A DNA stretch of 64,000 nt from DAIOEK01 sp963828285 (GCA_963828285.1 CAWHEB010000008.1:1-64000); one strand, 5' to 3'; positions 9,627-18,579 are shown, counted from the stretch's first letter. Numbers and translations: made by a program. The notes: generated by a model not told the origin, from the letters alone.

Positions 9627-10574
9627 ATGAAAACCATCAATATTGGTAAATTAATCCTTCCCATTCTCATCCTGGGGACAACCCTGGCATGTACGCTGCC
9701 GTTTTCACCAACACCGACGCCGTTTGTCTTTCCTACGGTCGATGCGACCAAAACCGCATTATACGCTTTCGCAACTCAATTAGCAGAGGCGTCGCTCGTC
9801 CCAACCCAGGAGCCACCAACTCAGGTACCGCCCACTGCGATTGTTATCCCAACCATCAAACCTCAGGCAACCAACACGACCGTCCCAACCCGGACACCCA
9901 TCGCACCGACGCCTGTTCCACCGACCAAGCGTTCCGGTCCGGTGACCTATGCCCAGTATGTAAAGAACCAGCCGGAATTGGACGGCGGTTGGGGAGATTG
10001 GTCCGCGGATCAGTATCCAGCGGATTGGGTTGTGTACGGCTACAGCAACTGGAAGAGCGAAGATGATCTATCCGCCTCGTACATGGTGGAATGGGACGAA
10101 GATTATCTGTATGTCGCCTGGAAGGTTTACGACGACAAGTATGTCCAGAAAGAAACCGGAGCGGATCTGTACCAGGGTGACAGCGTGGAAATTCTGCTGG
10201 ACACCTGGGTGCAGGCTGATTACTGGAATAATTGGCTGAACACGGATGATTATCAGGTTGGTATTTCCCCGGGAAAGACCACGTTGGGGAATTCCCCGGA
10301 AGCTTATCTGTGGTTCCCATCCGGAGAGACCGGCAAGATCAAGAAAGCGATCATCGGGGTGAAGTCCATGACCGGTGGATATCGGGTAACGGTGGGTATT
10401 CCATGGACAGTTTTCGGGATCGATCCGTACAATGGGCTGCATCTCGGGTTTGCTGCATCAGTATCCGATGATGATTCGAAAACCGGGAGTAATCAACAAA
10501 CCATGGTTTCAAGCACAAAGTACCGTGTATTGGGTGATCCCACCACCTGGGGGGATTTGGTTCTGGTGAAGTAA
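9627..10574 (+). CDS. Lipoprotein with a DOMON/CBM9-like domain
   Basis: This is a probable surface lipoprotein of 315 residues. It has a signal peptide with lipobox LGTTLAC (Cys at about 22), a Thr/Pro-rich linker (about 25-105), then a beta-sandwich domain beginning GPVTYAQYVKNQPELDGGWGDWS. That domain has the pattern of family 9 carbohydrate-binding/DOMON modules: ELDG..GDW, the WDEDYLYVAWKVYDD strand and VEILLDT. Such modules bind sugars or haem-like ligands outside the cell. ATG 9627 follows a GGAGG site and starts the signal peptide, so I prefer it to the upstream in-frame start. A terminator follows directly, so it is monocistronic. Confidence 0.78.
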   Translation: MKTINIGKLILPILILGTTLACTLPFSPTPTPFVFPTVDATKTALYAFATQLAEASLVPTQEPPTQVPPTAIVIPTIKPQATNTTVPTRTPIAPTPVPPTKRSGPVTYAQYVKNQPELDGGWGDWSADQYPADWVVYGYSNWKSEDDLSASYMVEWDEDYLYVAWKVYDDKYVQKETGADLYQGDSVEILLDTWVQADYWNNWLNTDDYQVGISPGKTTLGNSPEAYLWFPSGETGKIKKAIIGVKSMTGGYRVTVGIPWTVFGIDPYNGLHLGFAASVSDDDSKTGSNQQTMVSSTKYRVLGDPTTWGDLVLVK

Positions 10575-10588
10575 GTTTGCGATTAGTG

Positions 10589-10620
10589 AAACCTGATCGG
10601 GTGACCCCGATCAGGTTTTT
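10589..10620 (+). terminator. Rho-independent terminator
   Basis: A 12-bp perfect stem (AAACCTGATCGG side at 10589-10600, with the complementary CCGATCAGGTTT side) and a T-run end the lipoprotein transcript. Confidence 0.88.
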
Positions 10621-10655
10621 TGTTAACAAGTAGAATCAGTAACATACTCACTGAT

Positions 10656-11186
10656 ATGAAAAGTCTCATCTGGCTCTTCCCCATCCTGTTCATTTTTCAC
10701 GATCTCGAAGAGATCATCTTCCTGCTGCCTTGGGTCAAGAAAAACCAGGAATATCTTGGCGGGAGGTTCCCCTTTCTGGCAAGAAAGCTTTTACCGCATT
10801 TTAACCAAATTTCGACTAAGGCATTTGCACTGGGGGTTGCAGAGGAATTCCTCATCATCTGCATTGTGACGGTGGTCGCCTATCTGACGGTTGGGTATGG
10901 TCTGTGGGCAGGGTTATTCATTGCATTCACTGTCCACTTGATCATTCACTGCATACAAGCGATGGTTGTGGGAAGGTATATTCCGGCGGTCGTGACCAGC
11001 ATTCTGTGTCTGCCGGTCTGTATCTTTGTGGTGATGGAGATTTTCCGGGAAGTACCTACAAGCGAGTTGGTACTGTATTCGGTGGTCGGGTTTCTTGCGA
11101 TGGTGGTGAATTTTTGGCTGATCCATCAAGGTATGGCAGCTTTTAGCAGGTGGGAGTCCAGGAATGGATCATCTGGAAGTGATTAA
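10656..11186 (+). CDS. HXXEE-domain membrane protein
   Basis: This is a 176-residue membrane protein of the HXXEE family, named for its conserved His-x-x-Glu-Glu. Here the motif is FHDLEE near residue 13, inside the first hydrophobic segment. Further motifs typical of the family follow (LGVAEEFLII, HLIIHCIQA). There are five or so membrane segments. The family has no established function; the conserved acidic/His residues in the membrane suggest a metal site or enzyme. ATG 10656 begins at the family's usual N-terminus. It stands alone between a terminator and a repeat. Confidence 0.78.
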   Translation: MKSLIWLFPILFIFHDLEEIIFLLPWVKKNQEYLGGRFPFLARKLLPHFNQISTKAFALGVAEEFLIICIVTVVAYLTVGYGLWAGLFIAFTVHLIIHCIQAMVVGRYIPAVVTSILCLPVCIFVVMEIFREVPTSELVLYSVVGFLAMVVNFWLIHQGMAAFSRWESRNGSSGSD

Positions 11187-11513
11187 GCTATGTGGAGATT
11201 GGTCTCCAGCAATGCAACGAACTCGGTGCGGTGCCTGGGTCGGGCAATTGCATTCACAATGAAAATATTTTGATTAGCCCACCCCAACCCCTCCCGCAGA
11301 AAAAATATCATTCAGAATAATGGACTGTTTGCGGGAGGGGCTATTAAAGATAGGGATGGAAGTGTCTAATGCACTTCCATCCCTATCAACCCAGTTTCTT
11401 CTAAACCGGTAAGGAATGATCAGATGGTATGGTGTAACAGAATGGGATGGGAATTGCTTCGGGCTATTGCCCTCGCAATGACAAGAATATTAGTGAAATG
11501 ACGGATCAGGGAA
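11187..11513. other. Intergenic region between convergent genes
   Basis: This gap holds repeat copy 2 (11278-11400). After it, near 11453-11482, is a short imperfect palindrome (ATTGC...GGGC/GCCC...GCAAT) that looks like a small REP-like unit. No gene is seen. It lies between the stops of two convergent genes, where both repeat and palindrome could end transcription. Confidence 0.5.
11278..11400 (+). repeat. Double-hairpin intergenic repeat, copy 2 (with compensatory change)
   Basis: Same layout as copy 1: hairpin 1 (CCCCTCCCGCA with TGCGGGAGGGG) and hairpin 2. In hairpin 2 the inner stem reads AAGTG...CACTT where copies 3 and 4 have AAGGG...CCCTT. A base pair has changed on both sides and pairing is kept. 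Confidence 0.85.
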
Positions 11514-12260
11514 TTAATACGGCATGCAGAAATAGAACGTGGTGCCTTTACCGAGGACGCTTTCGAACCAGATCTTGCCATTCTGCATCTCGACCAGGCG
11601 GCGGGTGATATAGAGACCTAATCCTGTGCCGGGGATATCCCGGGATTGCACATCCTCTGAACGATAATAACGGCTGAAGATCAGTTTTTGGTCCTTTTCG
11701 CTGATCCCCAAACCAGAATCTTGAACCGCAAATATCACATCTCTTTCATTGATCTGAGATGTGATGGATACCTTACCGCCAGATTGTGTGTATTTCACCG
11801 AATTGCTGATCAAATTCATAAAGATCTGAGTCAATCTGAGCGGATCGGCAATGATATCCGGGAGCACAGTCGTGAACTTTAACTCAAGTGAGATATTCTT
11901 GGCAGTTACCTGCTGCTGCAAGCTGGCTACCACACCTTGAATGATCGGTAAGGCATCAACGCAGGTCAGGTTGAGTTTGGTGTTACCCGAATCCAATCTG
12001 GCAGCATCGGAAAGGTCAGCCAATAACTCGGACATTCTGTCTGTATTCGCTAGTATCACTCGAAGAAAATTCTGTTGTTCAGGGGTGACGGTACCGACTG
12101 CACCCGACATCAACAATTCACTGTAACCACGAATGGACGCCAAAGGATTTTTAAGTTCATGGGCCACCATCGAGATGATCTCATTGGTATGTTGAGCAGC
12201 CTCCACAGGTGGGAGTTTATCCAAATTCTGCTTGGTTTTTGCTTTATCTTTTTTCGACAT
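11514..12260 (-). CDS. Soluble sensor histidine kinase
   Basis: This 248-residue kinase has no membrane segment. After a short basic N-terminus it has a HisKA domain with the phospho-accepting His in SMVAHELKNPLASIRGY (about residue 34). An ATPase domain follows: N-box MNLISNSVKYT, G1 VQDSGLGISEKD, and G2 GTGLGLYITRRLVEMQNG. It senses through no visible input domain, so it may take its signal from a partner protein. No response regulator is adjacent. It is divergent from the aldehyde dehydrogenase gene. Confidence 0.88.
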   Translation of the reverse strand: MSKKDKAKTKQNLDKLPPVEAAQHTNEIISMVAHELKNPLASIRGYSELLMSGAVGTVTPEQQNFLRVILANTDRMSELLADLSDAARLDSGNTKLNLTCVDALPIIQGVVASLQQQVTAKNISLELKFTTVLPDIIADPLRLTQIFMNLISNSVKYTQSGGKVSITSQINERDVIFAVQDSGLGISEKDQKLIFSRYYRSEDVQSRDIPGTGLGLYITRRLVEMQNGKIWFESVLGKGTTFYFCMPY

Positions 12261-12418
12261 TAATGTTGTTGTATCACTATTTCATTTTCAACGCAATAAA
12301 AGAAACATAAAGGAAGGACGTATAGTTCCTTATTTGACGCAAATTGTCCCAACAGATATACTATGAATGCCCTGTTCAACGGGCATCAGGCTACTTCTAT
12401 CACAGGAGGCAAGTAGTT

Positions 12419-14002
12419 ATGGCAGAATCCAGTTTCAAGCTGACATATTCCACCATGTTCAATCCCCCGGAAGAATTGCATACCCGCTTTGCTGAATCAT
12501 TGGCACGGGTAAAATCTTCCCTCGGGAAGGAATATGCCATGATCATCAATGGGAAAGATGTTTTCTCGTCCGACAAGTTCGAGAACAGATCACCTGCAAA
12601 TACAGATCTTGTTTTAGGCGTTTTCCAAAAAGGTTCATCAGCAAACGCGCAGGCAGCTCTGGAAGCTGCCCATGCCGCATTCCCTGCCTGGCGAAAAACC
12701 CCTTGGCAGGAAAGGATCAGATTGCTGAGAAAAGCCGCCGAGCTGATGGACGAACGTACTTTTGATATTGGTGTGGCTGTCGCTTTGGAAGTAGGAAAGA
12801 ACCGCATGGAAGCATTGGGTGATGTGGCTGAGACTGCCGATCTCATCCGTTATTCCTGCGACCGCATGGAAGCGAACGAAGGTTTTGTTCACGAATTGGG
12901 ACGCGACCCACTAACCGGATTCGTTTCCACCAATTTTTCTGTTTTGAGACCATATGGGGTATGGGTGGTGATCTCACCATTCAACTTCCCATGCGCTCTG
13001 ACCGGCGGACCTGCCGGAGCGGCTCTGGCAACCGGTAACACCATCATTATGAAACCAGCCACTGACACTCCGTGGACAGCCCGGCTGATCGCGGAATGTT
13101 TCCGCGATGCGGGAATTCCCGATGGCGTTTACAACTATGTGACCGGTCCGGGAAGCTCAGTTGGACAGGTTTTGATCGATAGTCCTCTGGTGAGTGGTAT
13201 CACATTTACCGGTTCATTCGATGTTGGGATGAAGATCGGCCGCGACTTCAGCAGCGGTAAATGGGTTCGTCCGGCAATCCTGGAACTTGGCGGGAAAAAT
13301 CCCGCCATCGTATCAAAACACGCCAACCTCGATGACGCTGCCTTGGGAATTGTACGCTCGGCATTTGGTCTTCAAGGACAAAAATGTTCCGCCTGTTCGA
13401 GAGTATTTATTGAAAAACCGGTTTATGCCGATCTGCTGCAGAAGATCACTGATCTGACCAGTAAACTTGTGATTGGAGATCCAACCGAGAGACAGGTATA
13501 TAACGGACCGGTCATTAATAAAGGCAGTTATGCGGATTATCTAACTTTTTGCGGAGAACTGGCAACTGCAGGAATGATCGTTGCCGGTGGCAAAGTCGTA
13601 TCTGATGGTGAATTTACCAAAGGATTCTTCTGCCCGGATACGATCGCAGTCGATGTTCCGATGGATCACCACCTTTGGAAGGATGAGATGTTCCTACCAA
13701 TCATGATGGTCACAGCAGTAAATAGTATGACTGAAGCGATGAAGCATGCCAATGACGTCGCTTACGGTTTGACAGCGGGCTTCTATGGAGCACCGGATGA
13801 GGTGGATTGGTTCTTCGACGAGATCGAAGCTGGTGTAACCTACGCGAATCGTCCGCAAGGCGCAACCACGGGTGCATGGCCGGGATTCCAACCCTTTGGC
13901 GGATGGAAAGGCTCCGGATCCAGCGGAAAGAACGCCGGTGGATTGTATTACCTGCCGCTGTATATGCATGAACAAATTCGAACCCTTGTAAAAAGAAGTT
14001 GA
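12419..14002 (+). CDS. Aldehyde dehydrogenase, probably L-glutamate gamma-semialdehyde dehydrogenase-like
   Basis: This is an NAD(P)-dependent aldehyde dehydrogenase of 527 residues. The active-site region is clear: SPFNFPCALTGGP (cofactor and oxyanion site), the TGSFDVG nucleotide loop, the catalytic Glu in LELGGKNPAIV and the catalytic Cys in GLQGQKCSACSRV. The QKCSA form and the overall length resemble the 1-pyrroline-5-carboxylate dehydrogenase (PruA/RocA) group, which oxidises glutamate semialdehyde to glutamate in proline and arginine breakdown. ATG 12419 follows an AGGAGG site; an upstream in-frame start is less likely. It precedes a CoA-transferase on the same strand, consistent with amino-acid catabolism. 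Confidence 0.82.
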   Translation: MAESSFKLTYSTMFNPPEELHTRFAESLARVKSSLGKEYAMIINGKDVFSSDKFENRSPANTDLVLGVFQKGSSANAQAALEAAHAAFPAWRKTPWQERIRLLRKAAELMDERTFDIGVAVALEVGKNRMEALGDVAETADLIRYSCDRMEANEGFVHELGRDPLTGFVSTNFSVLRPYGVWVVISPFNFPCALTGGPAGAALATGNTIIMKPATDTPWTARLIAECFRDAGIPDGVYNYVTGPGSSVGQVLIDSPLVSGITFTGSFDVGMKIGRDFSSGKWVRPAILELGGKNPAIVSKHANLDDAALGIVRSAFGLQGQKCSACSRVFIEKPVYADLLQKITDLTSKLVIGDPTERQVYNGPVINKGSYADYLTFCGELATAGMIVAGGKVVSDGEFTKGFFCPDTIAVDVPMDHHLWKDEMFLPIMMVTAVNSMTEAMKHANDVAYGLTAGFYGAPDEVDWFFDEIEAGVTYANRPQGATTGAWPGFQPFGGWKGSGSSGKNAGGLYYLPLYMHEQIRTLVKRS

Positions 14003-14107
14003 CGAAAAATCTTCAAGACCGGTAAAGATCAAGAATTTCTCTACCGGTCTTAACGCAATAATTTGGTTTTAGTATTACAAAATCTATAGGGATTGGAAAA
14101 TCAGTCT

Positions 14108-15010
14108 ATGAGCAAAATATGCACAATGCAGGAAGCGATCGCGCAATATGTTCATGACGGTGATACAGTGTATGCTGCCGGATTCACCCATCTGATTCCA
14201 TTTGCCGCCGGTCATGAGATCATCCGCCAGGGCAGAAAAGACCTCACCCTGGCCAGAGCAACCCCGGATCTAATCTATGAGATGATGGCTGCTGCAGGAT
14301 GCGCCAAAAAATTCATATTCTCATATATTGGAAATCCCGGTGTTGGCTCGCTGCGCATCGTCAAAAGCATGATTGAATCAGGCAAACTGGAATGGGAGGA
14401 GTATTCGCATTATTCCATGATCAGTCGCTTGCAAGCAGGTGCGTGCGGATTACCATTCATCCCCATGAACCAGACCGCTGCACCCGATCTTGAGAAAGTC
14501 AACATGCAATATCGACGCGTAACCGATCCCTACACAGGTGTGGAAGTCATCGTGGTTCCACCATTACTTCCGGATGTGGCCATCGTTCATGTTCAACGAT
14601 GCGATGCGGAAGGAAATGCCCAAATCTGGGGAATATTGGGTGAGCAGAAGGAATCCGCGTTTGCGGCGGAACATGTCATTATTACCGCAGAGGAAATCGT
14701 GGATGAATCCATCATCCGCTCAGACCCGAACCGCACGCTCATTCCCGATTTTATAGTGGATGCGGTTTGCCATGTGCCGTATGCCAGCCATCCCTCCTAT
14801 ACTCAGGGATACTATGACCGTGATAATGTCTTCTACCTTGAATGGGATAAGATCACCGAAGACCCGGCCAGAGTATCCGCCTATCTGGATGAATGGGTAT
14901 TCGGAGTGAAAGACCGCGCCGAGTACTGGGAAAAACTCGGTACGGAAACCCACAAGCGTCTGGAAGTCGAACCCATGTACGCAGCCCCAGTCAATTATGG
15001 AAAGTATTAG
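14108..15010 (+). CDS. CoA-transferase subunit A (glutaconate CoA-transferase-like)
   Basis: This is the alpha subunit of a heteromeric family I CoA-transferase, which moves CoA between carboxylic acids. The glycine-rich N-terminal region (DGDTVYAAGFTHLIPFAAGHEIIRQ) and the block YIGNPGVGS belong to the GctA/CatI group rather than to the acetoacetate enzymes. The beta subunit follows eight bases later, so the pair forms one enzyme. The acyl substrate cannot be fixed; glutaconate, 3-oxoadipate and similar acids are candidates. ATG 14108 is chosen; an in-frame TTG at 14093 is an alternative and neither has a strong ribosome site. Confidence 0.82.
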   Translation: MSKICTMQEAIAQYVHDGDTVYAAGFTHLIPFAAGHEIIRQGRKDLTLARATPDLIYEMMAAAGCAKKFIFSYIGNPGVGSLRIVKSMIESGKLEWEEYSHYSMISRLQAGACGLPFIPMNQTAAPDLEKVNMQYRRVTDPYTGVEVIVVPPLLPDVAIVHVQRCDAEGNAQIWGILGEQKESAFAAEHVIITAEEIVDESIIRSDPNRTLIPDFIVDAVCHVPYASHPSYTQGYYDRDNVFYLEWDKITEDPARVSAYLDEWVFGVKDRAEYWEKLGTETHKRLEVEPMYAAPVNYGKY

Positions 15011-15018
15011 GAGAGAAA

Positions 15019-15777
15019 ATGGAATATTCATCCTCTGAACTCCTGATCATCAACGCAGCCCGACTGCTCCGCGATTACGACCGTGTTTTTGTCGGCGTCG
15101 GTATCCCTAACATGGCTTGCAATTTAGCCATGCGCACCCACGCTCCGCATCTGCTGATGATCTACGAGGCGGGTGTCATCGGAGCGCGACCATCCCGCCT
15201 GCCCTTGTCCATTGGCGACCCGACCCTGGTCAGCGGTGCCTCGGCGGTATGCAGTATGTATGATATTTTCTCCTTCTATCTGCAGCGCGGCAATGTGGAC
15301 GTCGGCTTTCTAGGGGGAGCCCAGATCGACCGGTTTGGAAATATCAATGCAACGGTGATCGGCTCCGATTACCAGCATCCCAAAGTGCGTTTACCTGGAT
15401 CGGGCGGATCGATGGAGATCGCCGGCTGGGCAAACCGCTGCTATATCATGACCCCGCACCAAAAGCGGAGATTCCCGGAAAAGTGCGACTTTATCACATC
15501 GGCAGGTTTCCTTGGCGGAAAGAAACAGCGTGAAGCTGCCGGCGTACGCGGCGGAGGGACTCAATGCGTTGTCACGGATCTGGGATTGATGGAACCGGAC
15601 GACAATGGAGAGATGGTTCTCACTGCCATCCATGATTGCTGCGATGTAGAACAAGCGAAAGCAAATACCGGTTGGGATCTGAAAGTGGCGGATACAATTC
15701 GGCATACCGAAGCACCATCCAGTGAAGAACTGCGGATTCTGCGGGAAGAGTTGGATCCTCAGGGAATCTATCGATAG
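15019..15777 (+). CDS. CoA-transferase subunit B (glutaconate CoA-transferase-like)
   Basis: This is the beta subunit of the same CoA-transferase, 252 residues. It shows the subunit's typical features: FVGVGIPNMACNLAMRTHAPHLLMIYEAGVIGARP with the acidic residue in YEAG expected to form the glutamyl-CoA intermediate, and VGFLGGAQIDRFGNINAT. I chose ATG 15019 behind GGAGAGAA; an upstream in-frame start would run far into the alpha gene. A strong bidirectional terminator separates it from the convergent oxidoreductase operon. Confidence 0.85.
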   Translation: MEYSSSELLIINAARLLRDYDRVFVGVGIPNMACNLAMRTHAPHLLMIYEAGVIGARPSRLPLSIGDPTLVSGASAVCSMYDIFSFYLQRGNVDVGFLGGAQIDRFGNINATVIGSDYQHPKVRLPGSGGSMEIAGWANRCYIMTPHQKRRFPEKCDFITSAGFLGGKKQREAAGVRGGGTQCVVTDLGLMEPDDNGEMVLTAIHDCCDVEQAKANTGWDLKVADTIRHTEAPSSEELRILREELDPQGIYR

Positions 15778-15795
15778 ATAAGAATTACCAGATAA

Positions 15796-15827
15796 AAAAA
15801 TGACAGGATGAACATCCTGTCATTTTT
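15796..15827. terminator. Bidirectional Rho-independent terminator
   Basis: A perfect stem (AAAAATGACAGGAT, 15796-15809, with ATCCTGTCATTTTT, 15814-15827) and a 4-nt loop lie between the convergent CoA-transferase and oxidoreductase operons. It has A/T runs on both sides, so it can serve both strands. Confidence 0.92.
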
Positions 15828-15845
15828 TTGTATGTGATCTATTGA

Positions 15846-16385
15846 CTAATTTGCCAGATACTTCGCACCACGATCAATGGCTTCATAATTCAAGGGTAAC
15901 AGTTTATGGTGCCGCGCAGGGAGGTGATCCTTGAGGGCTTTTTTCAGATCATCCAAACTCATCACTTTCAGGTTCGCCAGTAATCCACCCAGCAGCACCA
16001 TGTTGGTCATGCGTTTATCGCCCAATTCTTCAGCAATATCGTTACCCGGAATGGTGATCACATGGATATCCTTGCGGGTTGGTTTTCGATTGACCATGGA
16101 TTCGTTGATGACCAGGTATCCGCCAGATTGAATCGTATCTTCATATTTATCCAACGAGGGCAGATTCATTACCACAGCTGCTTTGGGATTACGGACAAAC
16201 GGTGATCCAATCTCTTCATCCGCTACGACTACAGTGCAATTAGCTGTGCCACCGCGCATCTCGGGACCATACGATGGGATCCAGGTGACATCCTTACCTA
16301 GGTCCATTGCGGCATAGGAAAGTAATTGCCCGGCAAAAAGTACACCCTGTCCGCCAAATCCGGAAATAATTATCTCATCCTGCAT
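15846..16385 (-). CDS. 2-oxoacid:ferredoxin oxidoreductase, gamma subunit
   Basis: This is the gamma subunit of a four-subunit 2-oxoacid:ferredoxin oxidoreductase, 179 residues. The N-terminus has the family hallmark ISGFGGQGVLFAGQLL, and the middle has SYGPEMRGGTANCTVV. It is last in the operon delta-alpha-beta-gamma, starting ten bases after the beta subunit stop. This gene order and the separate subunits fit the KorDABC/VorDABC type (2-oxoglutarate or branched-chain 2-oxoacids). Pyruvate enzymes of this class usually have a different order. Confidence 0.88.
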   Translation of the reverse strand: MQDEIIISGFGGQGVLFAGQLLSYAAMDLGKDVTWIPSYGPEMRGGTANCTVVVADEEIGSPFVRNPKAAVVMNLPSLDKYEDTIQSGGYLVINESMVNRKPTRKDIHVITIPGNDIAEELGDKRMTNMVLLGGLLANLKVMSLDDLKKALKDHLPARHHKLLPLNYEAIDRGAKYLAN

Positions 16386-16395
16386 GATATCCTCC

Positions 16396-17166
16396 CTAAG
16401 CCTTAATTTCGCTGATCAATTGGGATACTTTGAAATCGCCAACGGGATAGTATGGAACCATATGATCTTCTATCCATTTCAGCGAATCCGCAGGAGTAAT
16501 TCCCCAGTTGGTAGGGCATACAGAGAGGAGTTCGACCATGCTGAATCCCAATCCGCGCGCCTGGGTTTCGAAAGCAGTGCGGATGGCTTTTTTCGCCATG
16601 CGGGTATTCTTGGGGTCGTGCAAAGAGCGGCGGACCACATAGCTCGCACCATCAAGGGTAGCCAACATTTCCGCGGCACGGATTGGGAAGCCCTGGGTTT
16701 CCACGTCACGGCCATTCGGTGAACTGGTTGTCTTTTGTCCCGGCAGGGAGGTCGGAGCCATCTGTCCACCGGTCATGCCATAATTGGCATTGTTGATGAA
16801 GATGACGGTGATATTCTCACCACGGGCAGCGGCATGGACGATCTCGCCCATTCCGATCGAAGCCAGATCGCCATCACCCTGATAGGTAAAAACGATACGA
16901 TCAGGCAGTACCCGTTTCACGCCAGTCGCCATCGCCGGAGCGCGGCCGTGTGGAGCCTGGACAAAATCAAAATTGAAATAGTTATACGCAAAGACAGAGC
17001 AGCCGACAGATGCCACGCCGATGGTCTTCTCACGCAAGCCCATCTCGTCCAATACTTCAGCGACCAGGCGATGAGCAACGCCGTGAGTACACCCCGGACA
17101 GTAGTGAGTCTGAGTTGTTGTAAATGATTCGGGTCTTGAATAAACCAGAGTTTCGGTAGTTTCCAT
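16396..17166 (-). CDS. 2-oxoacid:ferredoxin oxidoreductase, beta subunit (thiamine diphosphate-binding)
   Basis: This subunit binds thiamine diphosphate and a [4Fe-4S] cluster. The ThDP motif is GDGDLASIGMGEIVHA...NNANYGMTGGQ. Cluster cysteines include CPGCTHG near the N-terminus and a Cys in VASVGCSVF. I chose ATG 17166 behind AGGAGA; the longer in-frame start would overlap the alpha gene. With the alpha subunit it makes the catalytic core that oxidatively decarboxylates a 2-oxoacid to acyl-CoA and reduces ferredoxin. Confidence 0.9.
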   Translation of the reverse strand: METTETLVYSRPESFTTTQTHYCPGCTHGVAHRLVAEVLDEMGLREKTIGVASVGCSVFAYNYFNFDFVQAPHGRAPAMATGVKRVLPDRIVFTYQGDGDLASIGMGEIVHAAARGENITVIFINNANYGMTGGQMAPTSLPGQKTTSSPNGRDVETQGFPIRAAEMLATLDGASYVVRRSLHDPKNTRMAKKAIRTAFETQARGLGFSMVELLSVCPTNWGITPADSLKWIEDHMVPYYPVGDFKVSQLISEIKA

Positions 17167-17174
17167 ATTTTCTC

Positions 17175-18290
17175 CTATCGAACGGGCAGCGGCATTCGCT
17201 GCAACCATCTGTCTCTTGGATCGCCTTCCAATGGGATGGTACTGGAAGAAATTCGTTTGATCTCAGAGAAGATCTCATCGGGGAATGGAACGATACCACC
17301 CAACCGTCCATAAAATTCGACGGGAACTCTACCCCGGACAGCAAGATTTACATCATCCAACATCTGACCGGAATTCATTTCGGTCACCAAAAATGCTTTT
17401 GCCTGAGAGCATAGATCTTCAACCTGCTCATAGGGGAATGGACTTACAGTAATGGGTCGGAGCAATCCGACTTTGATTCCTTCAGCACGGGCAGCCCTAA
17501 CTGCGGATAGGGCAATACGACCGGTTGAACCGAAACCAACAACTACAATATCCGCGTCGTCCAGGAAGTATTCCTTGAAGCGGATCTCGTTCTTCTGGAT
17601 TTCCTGCCAGCGCCGTAATAAGCGCAGATTGGTCACTTCTTCTTCGGGGGGATTCAAATAAATGGAGGTTAAAAAATGCCTCGCCCTTCCAGGAATACCC
17701 GCCACAGACCACTCTGGAAATTTATGGTCCACTGGGGACATTGGCGGCATTTCGGCTGGTTCCATCATCTGTCCGACAGAACCATCGGTCAACACCACGG
17801 CAATGGCGCGGTACTTCTCAGCGAGATCAAACGCGTCCCTCGTAAAATCAATGGATTCTTGCACGGAGGAAGGCGCGAGAACGATGCAATGGTAGTCTCC
17901 ATGCCCGCCGCCGCGGACGATCTGATTGTAATCAGATTGAGAAGGGGCGATATTCCCAAGACCGGGACCGCCGCGCATGACATCCACCAACACCATGGGT
18001 ACTTCAGTGCCGGCGATGTAGGACAAACCTTCCATCATCAGGCTCACACCCGGGCTGGAAGATGAGGTCATTACCCGCGCGCCGGTGCAAGCAGCACCGT
18101 AAACCATATTGATAGCCGCCAATTCGCTCTCCGCCTGGACGAATGGTCGTCCCAGTTCAGGCATCCGAGCGGCGAGGTGCTCCAACAATTCAGTCTGCGG
18201 GGTAATAGGATAGCCAAAATATGCTTCCAAACCTGCCCGTAAGGCTGCTTCAGCGACTGCCACATTGCCCTTCATGAGTTCTCTGGCCAT
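17175..18290 (-). CDS. 2-oxoacid:ferredoxin oxidoreductase, alpha subunit
   Basis: This is the pyrimidine-binding alpha subunit, 371 residues. It shows the expected N-terminal core (MKGNVAVAEAALRAGLEAYFGYPITPQTELLEHLA), the catalytic-type Glu in QAESELAAINMVYGA, and the block TSSSSPGVSLMMEGLSYIAGTEVP. A second domain near 245-330 (ADIVVVGFGSTGRIALSA) is the family's swivel domain. ATG 18290 is two bases after the ferredoxin subunit's stop; the longer open frame only reads through the ferredoxin gene. The form GGPGLGNIAPSQSDY and gene order favour the 2-oxoglutarate or 2-oxoisovalerate enzyme. Confidence 0.9.
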   Translation of the reverse strand: MARELMKGNVAVAEAALRAGLEAYFGYPITPQTELLEHLAARMPELGRPFVQAESELAAINMVYGAACTGARVMTSSSSPGVSLMMEGLSYIAGTEVPMVLVDVMRGGPGLGNIAPSQSDYNQIVRGGGHGDYHCIVLAPSSVQESIDFTRDAFDLAEKYRAIAVVLTDGSVGQMMEPAEMPPMSPVDHKFPEWSVAGIPGRARHFLTSIYLNPPEEEVTNLRLLRRWQEIQKNEIRFKEYFLDDADIVVVGFGSTGRIALSAVRAARAEGIKVGLLRPITVSPFPYEQVEDLCSQAKAFLVTEMNSGQMLDDVNLAVRGRVPVEFYGRLGGIVPFPDEIFSEIKRISSSTIPLEGDPRDRWLQRMPLPVR

Positions 18291-18292
18291 TG

Positions 18293-18538
18293 CTACACAC
18301 CCCCTTGAGCAGATTTCGGTTGGTTTTCCCGATACACTGTGATGGCTGCATCCGGGCAGACAATCGCGCAGATTCCGCAACCGGTGCAACCGATCGCTTT
18401 CAATTCTGCGGGATGGTAACCCTTGGCTGTCATCCGGTCCACTGCCAGTTCCAATACATCCTGCGGGCAAGCTCCAACGCAAAGCTCGCACCCCTTACAG
18501 TACTGTTCATCGACAACGATCCGTCCCTTTGGGGGCAT
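18293..18538 (-). CDS. 2-oxoacid:ferredoxin oxidoreductase, delta subunit (2x[4Fe-4S] ferredoxin)
   Basis: This 81-residue ferredoxin-like subunit has two CxxCxxCxxxCP motifs (CKGCELCVGACPQ and CTGCGICAIVCPD), each binding a [4Fe-4S] cluster. It passes electrons from the catalytic core to free ferredoxin. It is first in the operon, starting behind a GGAGG site (CCGGAGGTG), and a -10 box with extended TG lies about 40 bases upstream. Confidence 0.92.
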   Translation of the reverse strand: MPPKGRIVVDEQYCKGCELCVGACPQDVLELAVDRMTAKGYHPAELKAIGCTGCGICAIVCPDAAITVYRENQPKSAQGGV

Positions 18539-18579
18539 TTACACCTCCGGTTCAAATTGGATAAAAATGGTTGGCATTG

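Noticed and set aside
17175..18491. Longer start for the oxidoreductase alpha subunit
   Set aside because: The 67 extra residues come from reading the ferredoxin subunit gene out of frame. ATG 18290 begins at the family's N-terminus two bases after the ferredoxin stop.
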